Shown: positions 18,302 to 29,198 of the stretch, one piece after another | Layout: each line of letters opens with the position of its first letter | How positions within the stretch are numbered: the stretch's first letter is position 1 | Source of the DNA: Sulfurovum sp. | Lineage (GTDB): Bacteria > Campylobacterota > Campylobacteria > Campylobacterales > Sulfurovaceae | Direction: 5' to 3' | Assembly: GCA_026983515.1 (NCBI GenBank) | Contig: JALWHT010000164.1 | Coordinates: forward strand, 1-35,438 | Length of the DNA: 35,438 nt | The notes under the pieces: generated by a model | What the model was told of the DNA's origin: nothing | Database searches by the model: none | What the model saw: only the letters and a program-made list of their open reading frames with translations | Translations under genes and position numbers: made by a program

Positions 18302-18954
18302 GGCAACGTGTCGGTGCTTTTGACATATATGTGTTTGACAAACTTCCCTCGACACAGCGCTATCTTGTCGATGCGTTGAAAAAAAACAAAATTACAGCAC
18401 CCGCAGCGGTGATCTGCAAAGAGCAGGCAGATGGTATAGGCAGTCGGGAAAATCAATGGGAAGGGATGGAGGGAAACTTCTTTGCCTCTATTGCTGTTCC
18501 GCTGTCATTACTCCCTGAAGACCTTCCGCTGGCTTCGGCTTCTATCTACTTCTCCTTTTTGATGAAACAAGTGTTACAAAAAGAGGCAGAGTCAGTGTGG
18601 CTGAAGTGGCCAAACGACTTCTACACCGAATCAAAAAAAGCAGGCGGTACGATGACACAAAAAGTTGGAGATATACTGGTGTGTGGGATGGGGATCAACC
18701 TTAAAACGGCACGAGAACCCTATGGTACGCTTTCTCTGAAAACGGATGCCCGGAAGGTTCTTGAATGCTATCTTAAAGCACTTGAAAAGTTCCCGGAATG
18801 GAAGCAGGTTTTTAGTGAGTATCGGGTAGAATTTGAAAAGAGCAAAGGGTATTCGGTGCACATTGAAAACCATAGAAAGAGCCTTGAGAATGCGCAGTTG
18901 TGTGAAGACGGCTCTTTACTTATCGAGGGGAAAAAGGTATATAGTTTAAGATGA
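18298..18954 (+). CDS. birA: Biotin--[acetyl-CoA-carboxylase] ligase
   Basis: 218 residues, a monofunctional class I biotin protein ligase without an N-terminal winged-helix repressor domain. The start FDKLPSTQRYLVDAL has the Ser/Thr biotin contact. The adenylate loop is divergent: GIGSRENQWEGMEGN takes the place of the typical GRGRxGRxW. LKWPNDFY follows, then MGINL. It activates biotin to biotinyl-AMP and attaches it to the carrier protein of acetyl-CoA carboxylase. Four-base overlaps on both sides (with fmt and parA) place it firmly in the operon. Confidence 0.93.
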   Translation: MRQRVGAFDIYVFDKLPSTQRYLVDALKKNKITAPAAVICKEQADGIGSRENQWEGMEGNFFASIAVPLSLLPEDLPLASASIYFSFLMKQVLQKEAESVWLKWPNDFYTESKKAGGTMTQKVGDILVCGMGINLKTAREPYGTLSLKTDARKVLECYLKALEKFPEWKQVFSEYRVEFEKSKGYSVHIENHRKSLENAQLCEDGSLLIEGKKVYSLR

Positions 18955-19739
18955 GTGAAATAATCAGTATAGCCAACCAGAAAGGCGGCGTAGGAAAGAC
19001 AACGACAGCAGTGAATCTTGCCGCATCACTGGCAGAAAGAGGCAAGAAGGTACTGCTGCTCGATATCGATCCGCAGTCTAACGCCACTACCAGTCTCGGC
19101 TTCAGCAGAAATGACTACGAGTACAATATCTATCATGTACTGATCGGCAGCAAGAAACTCTCTGAAGTGATTCTAAAGACCCAGATCAAAAAACTCGATC
19201 TCGCCCCATCCAATATCGGTTTGGTGGGTATTGAAAAAGAGTTTTACAACCCGAAAAAGAAAAACCGGGAATTGGTACTGAAAGAGAAGATCAAAGAAGT
19301 ATCCAAAAAGTATGACTTTATCATTATCGACTCGCCACCGGCTTTGGGTCCTATTACCATCAACGCACTTAGTGCTTCCGATTCAGTCATTATTCCGATA
19401 CAGTGTGAATTTTTTGCACTTGAAGGTCTCGCGCAGCTGCTCAATACGGTCAGTCTGCTGAAAAAGACTATCAACCCGAAACTGAAGATCAAAGGTTTTT
19501 TGCCGACTATGTACTCCAAACAGAACAACCTTTCCAAGCAGGTATTGGCAGATCTGTCACACCATTTTAAAGATAAACTCTTCCACATGAAGAAGAACTC
19601 TAAAGAGTGTATTGTTGTACCGAGAAATGTCAAGATCGCCGAGAGTCCCAGCTTTGGAAAACCTGTTACCGAGTATGCCTCCGGTTCCAAAGGCTCGCTT
19701 GCTTATCGTGATCTTGCAACTGTGATTGCCAGAGGATAA
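18951..19739 (+). CDS. parA: Chromosome-partitioning ATPase Soj/ParA
   Basis: 262 residues, without the N-terminal helix-turn-helix of plasmid ParA, so of the chromosomal Soj type. The deviant Walker A is NQKGGVGKTTTAVNLA with both Lys, Walker A' is VLLLDIDPQSNATTSLG and Walker B is DFIIIDSPPALG. It forms ATP-dependent DNA-bound dimers that position ParB-parS complexes and thereby the replication origin. It is followed 3 bases later by parB. The pair is usually close to oriC, but no dnaA or origin sequence is visible in this window. Confidence 0.97.
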   Translation: MSEIISIANQKGGVGKTTTAVNLAASLAERGKKVLLLDIDPQSNATTSLGFSRNDYEYNIYHVLIGSKKLSEVILKTQIKKLDLAPSNIGLVGIEKEFYNPKKKNRELVLKEKIKEVSKKYDFIIIDSPPALGPITINALSASDSVIIPIQCEFFALEGLAQLLNTVSLLKKTINPKLKIKGFLPTMYSKQNNLSKQVLADLSHHFKDKLFHMKKNSKECIVVPRNVKIAESPSFGKPVTEYASGSKGSLAYRDLATVIARG

Positions 19740-19742
19740 GAG

Positions 19743-20606
19743 ATGGCACTGGGAAGAGGATTGGGAGATATACTCTCCGAGGTTGAAGAGGCGTATGAAA
19801 AGGATCTCAGCGGCATAGACAGTTTTGAACTGGAAGCACAGGGTGCAAAGGTTGAAGAACTTCCCATTGAAAAAATCACCCCCAATCCCTTTCAGCCGCG
19901 TAAGCATTTTGATGAAGCTGCACTTAAAGAGCTTAGTGCCTCAATCAAGGCACATGGGCTTCTACAGCCAATTGTCGTCATTGAAAAAGAAGATGGCTAC
20001 CTGCTGATAGCGGGAGAACGGCGTTTACGTGCCCATAAACTGGCAAAACTTCCTGTCATAAAAGCGATTGTAGCCAATGTTGAAATTGATGAATTCCGGC
20101 TGCGTGAACTTGCACTGATTGAAAATATCCAAAGAGAGAATCTCAATGCAATCGAATTGGCAAACTCTTATGCCGAGTTGATCGAAGTTCATAAGATTAC
20201 GCATGATGAACTGGCTGAAATTGTGCATAAAAGCCGTTCACAGATTACCAATACGATGCGTCTTCTCTCCCTTGGTGACTATGCGAAAAAACAGCTTTCT
20301 GAAGGCAAGATCAGCCAGGGACATGCAAAAGTACTTGTAGGCCTGGATGAGAAGCGTCAGAAGATCATCATCGATTCTATTATCGGACAGAAATTGAGTG
20401 TACGTGATGTAGAGAAGATGGTCAAACAGAATAAAAACATACCTTTTAAAAGCAAGCCAAAAAACGAAAATATCCTCAAAGCGTATGCAGATGAAATTGA
20501 TGAAATGCTGCCGTTCCCACACAAAATAAAGTCTAAAAGTATAGAGATCTCTTTCGAAAATACACAGGATGTTGAAAAGTTCCTTTCTTTCCTCAAAAAT
20601 CATTAA
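19743..20606 (+). CDS. parB: Chromosome-partitioning protein ParB/Spo0J
   Basis: 287 residues. The N-terminal start ALGRGLGDIL is a Soj-contact type segment, the CTPase/ParB box is in PIEKITPNPFQPRKHF and AGERRLRAHKLAKLP, and the central helix-turn-helix region includes HDELAEIVHKSRSQITNTMRL. The Lys-rich C-terminus is the dimerisation domain. ParB binds parS sites and spreads as a CTP-dependent clamp. I found no full 16-bp parS palindrome in the window. The ribosome site GAGGATAAG lies in the end of parA. Confidence 0.96.
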   Translation: MALGRGLGDILSEVEEAYEKDLSGIDSFELEAQGAKVEELPIEKITPNPFQPRKHFDEAALKELSASIKAHGLLQPIVVIEKEDGYLLIAGERRLRAHKLAKLPVIKAIVANVEIDEFRLRELALIENIQRENLNAIELANSYAELIEVHKITHDELAEIVHKSRSQITNTMRLLSLGDYAKKQLSEGKISQGHAKVLVGLDEKRQKIIIDSIIGQKLSVRDVEKMVKQNKNIPFKSKPKNENILKAYADEIDEMLPFPHKIKSKSIEISFENTQDVEKFLSFLKNH

Positions 20607-20639
20607 AAATTAACCCTTATCTCATCTATAAGATGCTAA

Positions 20640-20645
20640 TATAAT
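20640..20645 (+). promoter_or_regulatory. Putative -10 of the ATP synthase operon
   Basis: TATAAT in GCTAATATAATGCG, with TTATCT (3 of 6 match to TTGACA) 17 bases upstream. It lies 23 bases before the first atp start codon and shows that the atp genes can be transcribed separately from parAB. Confidence 0.5.
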
Positions 20646-20668
20646 GCGAAATTACTAGAGGAGTTTGA

Positions 20669-21091
20669 ATGCTTGACATACACGTAGGGCTGATGGTTTT
20701 CGTGTTGGCGCTCTTTCTGACCCTTCTTGTCGTTTTGAATCGAATGCTGTTTCAACCACTGTTGAAATTTATGGACGATCGTGATCGTACCATTGCAAAA
20801 GATTTGGAAGCGGCAAAGGGTCTGAGCGGCAACAGCGAAGAGCTTAAGGCCAAAGCAGAAGAGAATCTTAGCAGAGCTAAGAGCGAAGCTGCCGCGATTA
20901 GACAGAAAGCCGTCGAAGAAGCAAAAGCTTCGGCAGCTCAGAAAGTCGAAGCCAAACAGGCAGAACTGGACAAAGCCTATGCAGAGTTCGCTGAAAAGCT
21001 GGCAGAAGAGAAAGAGAATCTTAAAAATGAGCTTCTTTCACAGATGCCTCTTTTCAAAGAGAGCCTCAAAGCCAAGTTCAGCAAGCTATAG
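20669..21091 (+). CDS. atpF': ATP synthase F0 subunit b' (second b-type subunit)
   Basis: 140 residues: one N-terminal membrane helix (GLMVFVLALFLTLLVVLNRM, residues about 7-28) followed by FQPLLKFMDDRD and a long charged Ala/Glu/Lys-rich coiled coil. With the b subunit gene next door, this gives the b/b' heterodimeric peripheral stalk known in Campylobacterota, cyanobacteria and some alphaproteobacteria. The stalk holds F1 to the a subunit. The ribosome site AGAGGAG is good. The gene opens the atp cluster. Confidence 0.92.
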   Translation: MLDIHVGLMVFVLALFLTLLVVLNRMLFQPLLKFMDDRDRTIAKDLEAAKGLSGNSEELKAKAEENLSRAKSEAAAIRQKAVEEAKASAAQKVEAKQAELDKAYAEFAEKLAEEKENLKNELLSQMPLFKESLKAKFSKL

Positions 21092-21102
21092 GAAGGATGG
21101 AT

Positions 21103-21654
21103 ATGAAGAAAAAACTGTTACTTGTATCTTTGCTTGTCCTGCCTGCGGTGCTTTTGGCAAGCAGCGGACACGGAGAGGAAGCAAGCCGTTACTTTGCACA
21201 AACTGGTAGAGAGAGTGACTACTGGCCGAGGGTGATCAACTTCACGATCTTTGCCGCACTGCTCTGGTACCTTTTGGCCAACCCCATCAAATCTTTTTTC
21301 AAAGAAAGAAGTGAAGGGATCAAATCGAAACTGACTGAGATCGAAGAGAGACTCAAAGCAGCCAAAGAAGAACAGCAGGAAGCACAGGCGCGTCTTGATG
21401 AAAGCATCAAGAAAGCCGAGCAGATTGTTGAAGATGCGAAAAAAGAAGCTGTAATACTGGCTGAAAAAATCGCAGCAGCCAATGCACAGGAAGTTGCGGC
21501 ACTTGAGAAACAGTACGATGAAAAAATCGAACTCGAAGAGCGTAAAGCGACACGTGAGGCGATCGATGAAGTATTGAGTGAAAACATTACTACTGAGGAT
21601 ATTCTGCTTGACAGTGCCAAAGTGGTCGATATCATTTCAAAGAAGGTGGCGTAA
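21103..21654 (+). CDS. atpF: ATP synthase F0 subunit b
   Basis: 183 residues from the ATG at 21103, chosen because GGAAGG ends six bases before it; the ATG at 21097 would abut that site. It has an unusual N-terminal hydrophobic stretch (MKKKLLLVSLLVLPAVLLASS) that looks like a cleavable signal peptide, then GHGEEASRYFAQTGRESDYW and the real membrane helix at about residues 44-63 (NFTIFAALLWYLLANPIKSFF). The remainder is a coiled coil rich in Glu, Lys and Ala. It abuts atpH with no gap. Confidence 0.94.
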   Translation: MKKKLLLVSLLVLPAVLLASSGHGEEASRYFAQTGRESDYWPRVINFTIFAALLWYLLANPIKSFFKERSEGIKSKLTEIEERLKAAKEEQQEAQARLDESIKKAEQIVEDAKKEAVILAEKIAAANAQEVAALEKQYDEKIELEERKATREAIDEVLSENITTEDILLDSAKVVDIISKKVA

Positions 21655-22182
21655 ATGGAAGAGCTAATCGCAAAACGATACGCAACGGCACTCTCTTCTG
21701 CAACAAAAGATGTCAGTGCAGCAACAAAGGCGTTGACAGTACTGAGTGAAGCGATTGACAATGAAGAGATTATGTCGGTACTCGCATCTCCGATCATTGA
21801 TGCGGAGGAGAAGACAGAAATGATTATTGCGGCTCTCGGCAAAGCAGCAGATGATACACTGAAAAACTTTATCCGTATTCTCAGTGAGCATAAGAGACTG
21901 ACACTGATCCCCGTGGTCGCAAAGGTACTCAATGCAGAATTACAGAAGGCGGCCAACAAGTATGAAGGTGTGGTAACCAGCAGTGACCAGCTTGAAAAAG
22001 AGCAGCTTGACAAACTGGAAGATACGCTTGAAAAGTATACTGGTGCACAGATCAAACTGAAACAGAAGAAGGGTGACCTTGACGGTCTGCGCGTTTCTGT
22101 GGAAGATCTTGGTATTGAGGTGAACTTCTCTAAGCAGAGAGTCAAAGAACAACTAATCGATTTCATCAAGAAATCATTATAA
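21655..22182 (+). CDS. atpH: ATP synthase F1 subunit delta
   Basis: 175 residues, normal for delta, which caps the F1 alpha3beta3 head and joins it to the b/b' stalk. It begins [19 protein letters not shown] (the family's A-K-R-Y-A-x-A-L motif), has [13 protein letters not shown] and ENHRL-like [13 protein letters not shown], and the C-terminal [15 protein letters not shown] (in place of the typical I-G-G-x-x-I/V). It starts right after the atpF stop; the ribosome site is AAGGTGG in the atpF end. Confidence 0.95.
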   Translation: MEELIAKRYATALSSATKDVSAATKALTVLSEAIDNEEIMSVLASPIIDAEEKTEMIIAALGKAADDTLKNFIRILSEHKRLTLIPVVAKVLNAELQKAANKYEGVVTSSDQLEKEQLDKLEDTLEKYTGAQIKLKQKKGDLDGLRVSVEDLGIEVNFSKQRVKEQLIDFIKKSL

Positions 22183-22195
22183 GAAAGGAGTAGCA

Positions 22196-23710
22196 GTGGC
22201 AGTAAAATTGCAAGCGGACGAGATCAGTTCCATCATCAAAGAGAGAATCGAGAATTTCGAGATTGATGTCGACATCAATGAGGTAGGAAAAGTAGTAGGT
22301 ATCGCAGACGGTATTACTACTGTATACGGACTTAACAGCGTAATGGCTGGTGAAGTCGTTGAGTTTGAAAACGGTGCGAAAGGACTCGTACTGAACCTCG
22401 AAGAGGCAAATGTCGGTGTTGTTGTACTTGGTACAAGCGCAGGGATTAAAGAGGGAATGAGTGTCAAAAGACTTGGCCAGCTCCTTAAAACTCCTGTTGG
22501 TGACAGTCTGATGGGAAGAGTGGTCAACCCACTGGGTGAACCACTTGACGGAAAAGGTGCTGTTGAAGCGACTGAAGAACGTTTCATTGAAGAGAAAGCA
22601 CCAGGAATCATGGCACGTAAATCTGTCCATGAACCGCTTCAGACAGGTATCAAAGCAATTGATGCACTGGTTCCGGTAGGCCGTGGACAGAGAGAGCTGA
22701 TCATTGGTGATAGACAGACAGGTAAAACAACTTTGGCAATTGACACCATCCTCAACCAGAAAGGTCAAGATGTAGTATGTATCTATGTTGCGATCGGTCA
22801 GAAGCAGTCAACTGTTGCAGCAACAGTGAAAAAACTTGAAGAGCACGGTGCAATGGATTATACAATTGTTGTGAATGCCGGTGCAGCAGATTCTTCAGCA
22901 CTTCAGTTCCTTGCGCCATATGCAGGTGTTACAATGGCGGAGTACTTCAGAGACAACGGCCGACATGCTGTCATTTTCTATGATGACCTTTCCAAGCATG
23001 CGGTAGCGTATCGTGAAATGTCATTGATCCTCAGACGTCCTCCGGGTCGTGAGGCATACCCTGGTGATGTTTTCTATCTTCACTCAAGACTGCTTGAGCG
23101 TGCAGCGAAACTCAATGACGAACTGGGTGCAGGTTCAATTACTGCATTCCCTATCATTGAAACACAGGCGGGAGATGTTGCGGCGTATATTCCGACAAAC
23201 GTTATTTCCATTACTGATGGTCAGATCTTCCTTGAGACAGATCTCTTCAACTCCGGTATCAGACCGGCGATTAACGTTGGACTTTCTGTTTCACGTGTCG
23301 GTGGTGCTGCACAGATCAAAGCAACCAAGCAGGTTTCCGGTACACTGAGACTTGACCTTGCTTCCTTCCGTGAACTGCAGGCATTCGCACAGTTTGCATC
23401 TGATCTTGATGATCACACAAGAGCACAGCTCGAGCGTGGTCAGAGAATGGTTGAAGTACTGAAACAGGGGCCATACTCTCCAGTACCGATCGAGAAGCAG
23501 GTAGTTATTATCTTTGCCGGTGCAAACGGTTACCTTGATGACATTCCTGTCAGTGCGGTAACAAAGTTTGAAGCTGAATTGATGCCATTTATGGAAGCAA
23601 AATATATGAATATCCTCGATGCGATCAGAAATGATAAAAAGATCACAGACGAGACAGAAGCAGCACTGAGAAAAGCGATCGAAGATTTCAAAGCTTCTTT
23701 TGAAGCGTAA
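22196..23710 (+). CDS. atpA: ATP synthase F1 subunit alpha
   Basis: 504 residues with a GTG start after AGAAAGGAG. N-terminal [19 protein letters not shown]-loop [14 protein letters not shown] at about residues 169-182, the ALPHA/BETA signature region around [17 protein letters not shown], and the conserved Arg finger in that segment (SVSRVGG). It forms the non-catalytic nucleotide sites of F1. It is part of the conserved order delta-alpha-gamma-beta-epsilon. Confidence 0.98.
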   Translation: MAVKLQADEISSIIKERIENFEIDVDINEVGKVVGIADGITTVYGLNSVMAGEVVEFENGAKGLVLNLEEANVGVVVLGTSAGIKEGMSVKRLGQLLKTPVGDSLMGRVVNPLGEPLDGKGAVEATEERFIEEKAPGIMARKSVHEPLQTGIKAIDALVPVGRGQRELIIGDRQTGKTTLAIDTILNQKGQDVVCIYVAIGQKQSTVAATVKKLEEHGAMDYTIVVNAGAADSSALQFLAPYAGVTMAEYFRDNGRHAVIFYDDLSKHAVAYREMSLILRRPPGREAYPGDVFYLHSRLLERAAKLNDELGAGSITAFPIIETQAGDVAAYIPTNVISITDGQIFLETDLFNSGIRPAINVGLSVSRVGGAAQIKATKQVSGTLRLDLASFRELQAFAQFASDLDDHTRAQLERGQRMVEVLKQGPYSPVPIEKQVVIIFAGANGYLDDIPVSAVTKFEAELMPFMEAKYMNILDAIRNDKKITDETEAALRKAIEDFKASFEA

Positions 23711-23722
23711 GAAAGGCTTGTT

Positions 23723-26025
<2,303 letters not shown>

Positions 26026-26054
26026 GCTTAGTTCTTGTCTGATAAAGGATATTT

Positions 26055-26441
26055 ATGGAACTAATGAAGCTTGAAATCGTCACACCCAACGGTGTGATCT
26101 TTGATGACGAAGTCCGACAGGTCACGCTTCCCGGTTCTGAGGGTGAGTTCGGCGTGCTTCCAAAGCATGCGACACTTGTCTCTCTGCTCCAGGCAGGTGT
26201 GATCGAGATTGTCAAGGCTGACGGATCGAAAGTGGCTGTGGCGATCAACTCCGGCTATGTCAAAGTAGACGAAGAGAAGACAACCTGTATCGTGGATGGT
26301 GCCGTAGCGCTTTCCGGTGAAGATACAGACTTGGCTCAGGCACTCAGCGAAGCGAAAGAACTGCTTAAAAAAGCAGAATCTTCGAGTACAGTGATTGCTG
26401 CAGCGGTAAGCAAAGTCGAAAATATAGGGAAATCTCTCTAA
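26055..26441 (+). CDS. atpC: ATP synthase F1 subunit epsilon
   Basis: 128 residues: the N-terminal beta-sandwich (KLEIVTPNGVIFDDEV, LPGSEGEFGVLPKHATL) and the C-terminal helical hairpin rich in Ala, Glu and Lys. It couples gamma rotation to the c-ring and can inhibit hydrolysis. AAAGGAT precedes the ATG. This is the last atp gene of the cluster. atpB (a) and atpE (c) are absent here, as usual for the phylum, and must be elsewhere. Confidence 0.96.
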   Translation: MELMKLEIVTPNGVIFDDEVRQVTLPGSEGEFGVLPKHATLVSLLQAGVIEIVKADGSKVAVAINSGYVKVDEEKTTCIVDGAVALSGEDTDLAQALSEAKELLKKAESSSTVIAAAVSKVENIGKSL

Positions 26442-26442
26442 T

Positions 26443-27015
26443 TTGGGCACACTTCTTCACTACTTCACAGGCAGCAGTGCGATCACGATCTTCGTGCTGC
26501 TTGTGCTTTCACTCTATTTTATTGCAACGTTTTGGATTTTTCTTGATCGTTATTTTCTTTTAAAATCACGTATCGCTGCAGAGGCACGTTCTCTCAAATC
26601 ACTCTATACAGGTCAGTCAAAATCAGTGGCTATCAATTCACTTATTTTTACTTATCTGGCACGCGTGAACAAACCGAACAAGGCAATTTTGGAAGCAGCA
26701 GTTTCCGATGCCATCCGTGTTTCTACCAAAGGTTTGACATGGCTTTCCATTATTGCATCAACTTCTCCGTTCATTGGTCTTTTCGGAACGGTTATCGGAA
26801 TTCTTGAAACATTTTCAGAACTCGGCGGTCAGTCTTCAGCATCACTCAATGTTGTTGCACCGGCCATTTCGGAAGCGCTGATCGCTACGGCGGCGGGTAT
26901 CGCTGTAGCAATCTTTGCCTACACCTTCCATTTGATCTTGAAGCGAAAGGCGTATGAACTCTCTTCTTTGCTGAACTCGCAGTCGGAAGTCATTCTTTCC
27001 CAAACCGAGGCGTAG
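26443..27015 (+). CDS. tolQ: TolQ (MotA/TolQ/ExbB proton-channel family)
   Basis: 190 residues from a TTG that begins one base after the atpC stop; no better start is near. Three membrane helices are visible at about residues 10-30, 105-125 and 140-165. The family core reads LTWLSIIASTSPFIGLFGTVIGILETF followed by APAISEALIATAAGIAVAIFAY. TolQ and TolR form the inner-membrane proton-driven motor that energises TolA. The tolR and tolA-like genes follow immediately, favouring TolQ over ExbB. Confidence 0.92.
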   Translation: MGTLLHYFTGSSAITIFVLLVLSLYFIATFWIFLDRYFLLKSRIAAEARSLKSLYTGQSKSVAINSLIFTYLARVNKPNKAILEAAVSDAIRVSTKGLTWLSIIASTSPFIGLFGTVIGILETFSELGGQSSASLNVVAPAISEALIATAAGIAVAIFAYTFHLILKRKAYELSSLLNSQSEVILSQTEA

Positions 27016-27016
27016 C

Positions 27017-27403
27017 GTGTTTTCCTGGGATGACAATCCGGATTTGAACATTACACCGCTGGTCGATGTGATGTTGGTACTTATGGCTATTTTGATGATC
27101 ACTGCCCCTACCATTACATATCAGGAGCAAATCAATCTGCCAGAAGGCTCCAAGACAGTGAAGGTGGTCAAACCTAAAACACTGACGATTCGTATGGACA
27201 AGAACCAAAAAATTTATCTCAATAAAGAGACATATACTCTGGCAACTTTTGCGGATGATTTTGTCAACCAGTCTTCCAGGCTTGACAAAAACAGTGAAGT
27301 CTATATTCGTGCTGACGAGCGACTCCAATATAGAGATGTAATGTATCTGCTCAAGACAGTCAAAGCAGCCGGTTTTCAGAAGGTTTCTCTTATTACCCTA
27401 TGA
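27017..27403 (+). CDS. tolR: TolR (ExbD/TolR family)
   Basis: 128 residues from a GTG start one base after the tolQ stop. One membrane helix follows DNPDLNITPLVDVMLVLMAIL, whose Asp in PLVDVMLVL is the proton-carrying residue essential for the motor. The periplasmic part has VYIRADERLQYRDVMYLL, the conserved fold of the family. The stop overlaps the next start by 4 bases. Confidence 0.93.
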   Translation: MFSWDDNPDLNITPLVDVMLVLMAILMITAPTITYQEQINLPEGSKTVKVVKPKTLTIRMDKNQKIYLNKETYTLATFADDFVNQSSRLDKNSEVYIRADERLQYRDVMYLLKTVKAAGFQKVSLITL

Positions 27404-28194
27404 AAGAGAAAAACTTGAGGTTTATCTGGGGAGTGGTTGCTGTAGGCATCTATCTCTTTGTGGTTTCTTTGCTGTTGCTATACTTCAACTATCATGAATC
27501 GGAAACAAAAAAGCATTATGTCAAGAAAGATGAACATCGTATACAGGTAGGCTTGAGCGCATACCGAAAGAAAGTGCTTCCTAAAATGCATAAAAAGAAA
27601 GAGAGTAGAAAAAAGCAGGTAAGCAAGCCGAAAAAAACGCACATGAAACGGGCAAAAAAAGTGCAGAGTCATAAAAAAGTGATCAAAGAGCAACTGGTTA
27701 AAAAGCGTATCAAACGAAAAGATATCAATGCAACCAAGCTGAAGCGACGAAACACAAAAGATCTTTTTGCTTCCATCAAAACACCCAAAAAGAAGCCAGT
27801 CATCAAAACTACCGATAAGCCGATCAAAAGCAAACCCAAGAAGCAGCTTTTTGAGATGAAAGATGTACCGATGTCAGCTTCAGAGAGAATTAAATATTCA
27901 CTCAAGAAACAAAAATCCTATGACAGCGGTGTGGAGGAGAGTTATCTCGCCAAAGTACAGGAGATGCTTGAAGCATGGCCGGCACAAAGTGATTTTGCTG
28001 GAGAGAAGGTGAAAGTACACTTAAAAATCGATCCGACCGGACACTTTGAATTTGAGATCAAGAGACGTTCACAAAATCCGGCATTTAACCGGGCATTGAC
28101 GGAATTTCTTGAACAACTGCAGGAGTTTGGTTTTGGCCCGCACAGAGGATCACGTACCTATCTTTTTGAAGCTGAGTTTATAGCAAAAGATTGA
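27400..28194 (+). CDS. tolA: TolA-like (TonB/TolA C-terminal domain) periplasm-spanning protein
   Basis: 264 residues: an N-terminal membrane helix (about residues 8-27), a very Lys-rich middle (residues about 45-150, with repeated KKK, KPK and KRK clusters) that should extend across the periplasm, and a C-terminal domain from about 185 with VQEMLEAWPAQSD, VHLKIDPTGHFEFEI and NRALTEFLEQL, the usual TolA/TonB pattern. By gene order it is TolA, linking the TolQR motor to TolB-Pal. In most relatives tolB should follow directly; here a 4.3-kb insert intervenes. Confidence 0.85.
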   Translation: MKEKNLRFIWGVVAVGIYLFVVSLLLLYFNYHESETKKHYVKKDEHRIQVGLSAYRKKVLPKMHKKKESRKKQVSKPKKTHMKRAKKVQSHKKVIKEQLVKKRIKRKDINATKLKRRNTKDLFASIKTPKKKPVIKTTDKPIKSKPKKQLFEMKDVPMSASERIKYSLKKQKSYDSGVEESYLAKVQEMLEAWPAQSDFAGEKVKVHLKIDPTGHFEFEIKRRSQNPAFNRALTEFLEQLQEFGFGPHRGSRTYLFEAEFIAKD

Positions 28195-28220
28195 TTGTCT
28201 CTGAGTGTGATGTAGTGAGA

Positions 28221-28248
28221 AAAGAGATGCTCCCGCAGATGCGGAAGC
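28221..28248 (-). terminator. Intrinsic terminator of the carbonic anhydrase gene
   Basis: On the minus strand GCTTCCGC pairs with GCGGGAGC (8 bp, one G-T) around ATCT and is followed by ATCTCTTTTCTC. It starts 12 bases after the carbonic anhydrase stop. It would also lie between tolA and the inserted genes for plus-strand transcription, but has no T-run on that strand. Confidence 0.65.
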
Positions 28249-28260
28249 CGAAAAAGAAGA

Positions 28261-28989
28261 TTACTCTGCTTCGATGGTTCTGTCGTAGAGTTCCTGAACC
28301 GGTCTTTCGTTGTCGACATAGTATTTTCTAAAGGCTTCAATCTGCGCTTTGGAAGCTTCGACAGGCTGCTTGAGCAGGTACCACTGTACATTCTCAGAAC
28401 ATGGCGGTGTTGTCAGCGAACCAATGTAGTGATAATAGTGCTGCGTATCTTTTGGCAGCAGGCTTTGCGGATCGATCTTGATCTCTTTGCCTACGTTGTT
28501 GATGATCTTGTCAAGCATAGAATTTTTCTTGCCTTCTTTGAAGAAAACAGCAATGACAGCCAGCTGCTTCGTTTTTGGGTTTTGGTGTACAAAGTGTGCA
28601 ACCATGTCATAGCGCTTTCCGTTGACGGTATGTTCACTTTTTCCGTGAAAGTGGAACTGTAGGAGTCTGAATTTTTCGCCGTTGAGTTCGACAGTACCGC
28701 CAACTTTCGGTGTGACTTTAATGGAGTGACCATTGTCGATGACTTTCGCCATTGTATGGACATCTTCATTAAGATGCAGTTTATAGGTAGGTTTGAGGTT
28801 GACAGTTTTCCCCGGTACGATATTGATGGGTGACTGTGCATGGCCTCTTGCGCATGTTTTGCTGAATTCACCCCAGTGGGTCGGTCCGTTCTGGTTGTAG
28901 TCCCAGTATTTTTTGCCTTCGTGTTCATGTGCTATTGCAAACGTTGCCAATAGTGATGCCGCTGTAAGTGCCAAAGTGATTTTTTTCAT
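28261..28989 (-). CDS. Periplasmic alpha-carbonic anhydrase
   Basis: 242 residues from the ATG at 28989, which has AAGGA upstream and gives a clean Sec signal peptide (MKKITLALTAASLLATFAIA); the longer frame to 29022 adds an implausible leader. The alpha-class zinc site is intact: LLQFHFHGKSEH supplies two His and MVAHFVHQN the third. ARGHAQSPINI near the N-terminus and SLTTPPCSENVQWYLL near the C-terminus are further class hallmarks. It interconverts CO2 and bicarbonate in the periplasm, useful for an autotroph fixing CO2. It sits on the minus strand inside the split tol-pal operon, divergent from the riboswitch-led cassette, with a TATAAT at 29014-29019. Confidence 0.95.
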   Translation of the reverse strand: MKKITLALTAASLLATFAIAHEHEGKKYWDYNQNGPTHWGEFSKTCARGHAQSPINIVPGKTVNLKPTYKLHLNEDVHTMAKVIDNGHSIKVTPKVGGTVELNGEKFRLLQFHFHGKSEHTVNGKRYDMVAHFVHQNPKTKQLAVIAVFFKEGKKNSMLDKIINNVGKEIKIDPQSLLPKDTQHYYHYIGSLTTPPCSENVQWYLLKQPVEASKAQIEAFRKYYVDNERPVQELYDRTIEAE

Positions 28990-29013
28990 GGGTTTTTCCT
29001 TATGGTGGATTGT

Positions 29014-29019
29014 ATTATA
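29014..29019 (-). promoter_or_regulatory. Putative -10 of the carbonic anhydrase gene
   Basis: Minus-strand TATAAT (plus-strand ATTATA), 25 bases upstream of the ATG at 28989. The surroundings are very AT-rich and no good -35 is seen. Confidence 0.45.
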
Positions 29020-29066
29020 CATAATAATTATAGGTGAAACAGATTGAAGATAGTGTAAGATTGTTT

Positions 29067-29104
29067 AAATAACCGGTCTCAAATGCAAAAAAAAAGGTTA
29101 TTTA
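29067..29104. repeat. 9-bp inverted repeat in the divergent intergenic region
   Basis: TAAATAACC (29067-29075) and GGTTATTTA (29096-29104) are perfect inverted copies separated by 20 bases including an A-run. It lies in the 345-base gap between the carbonic anhydrase and the outer-membrane protein genes, upstream of both -10 candidates. It may be a regulator-binding site; unproven. Confidence 0.4.
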
Positions 29105-29118
29105 TAAAAAAAGGCAAA

Positions 29119-29145
29119 TTTATTCAATTATTCTAATTGAATAAA
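29119..29145. promoter_or_regulatory. Perfect 12-bp AT-rich palindrome, candidate operator
   Basis: TTTATTCAATTA (29119-29130) and TAATTGAATAAA (29134-29145) are exact inverted copies around TTC. The site covers the expected -35 position of the promoter candidate at 29160-29165, so a dimeric repressor bound here could block the cassette. It is too AT-rich for a good terminator. Confidence 0.55.
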
Positions 29146-29159
29146 ACAGTTTAGTTAAA

Positions 29160-29165
29160 TATAAA
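29160..29165 (+). promoter_or_regulatory. Putative -10 for the riboswitch-led cassette
   Basis: TATAAA, placing a start near 29172 and leaving the full aptamer (29199-29280) in the leader. TACTGTAAAAT just downstream is an alternative. Assigned by position; the sequence alone is weak. Confidence 0.3.
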
Positions 29166-29198
29166 GTTTCATACTGTAAAATTTGAATGTTTAAACAT

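Noticed and set aside
21219-22169. Long minus-strand open frame (316 codons) opposite atpF and atpH
   Set aside because: It is a Ser/Ala-rich shadow of the Glu/Lys/Ala-rich coiled-coil genes on the plus strand, with no protein-like domain pattern.
23287-23297. TGTTTCACGTG, resembling the left part of a parS site near parAB
   Set aside because: The right half (TCGGTGG) does not complete the palindrome, and the sequence lies in the conserved atpA codons for SVSRVGG.
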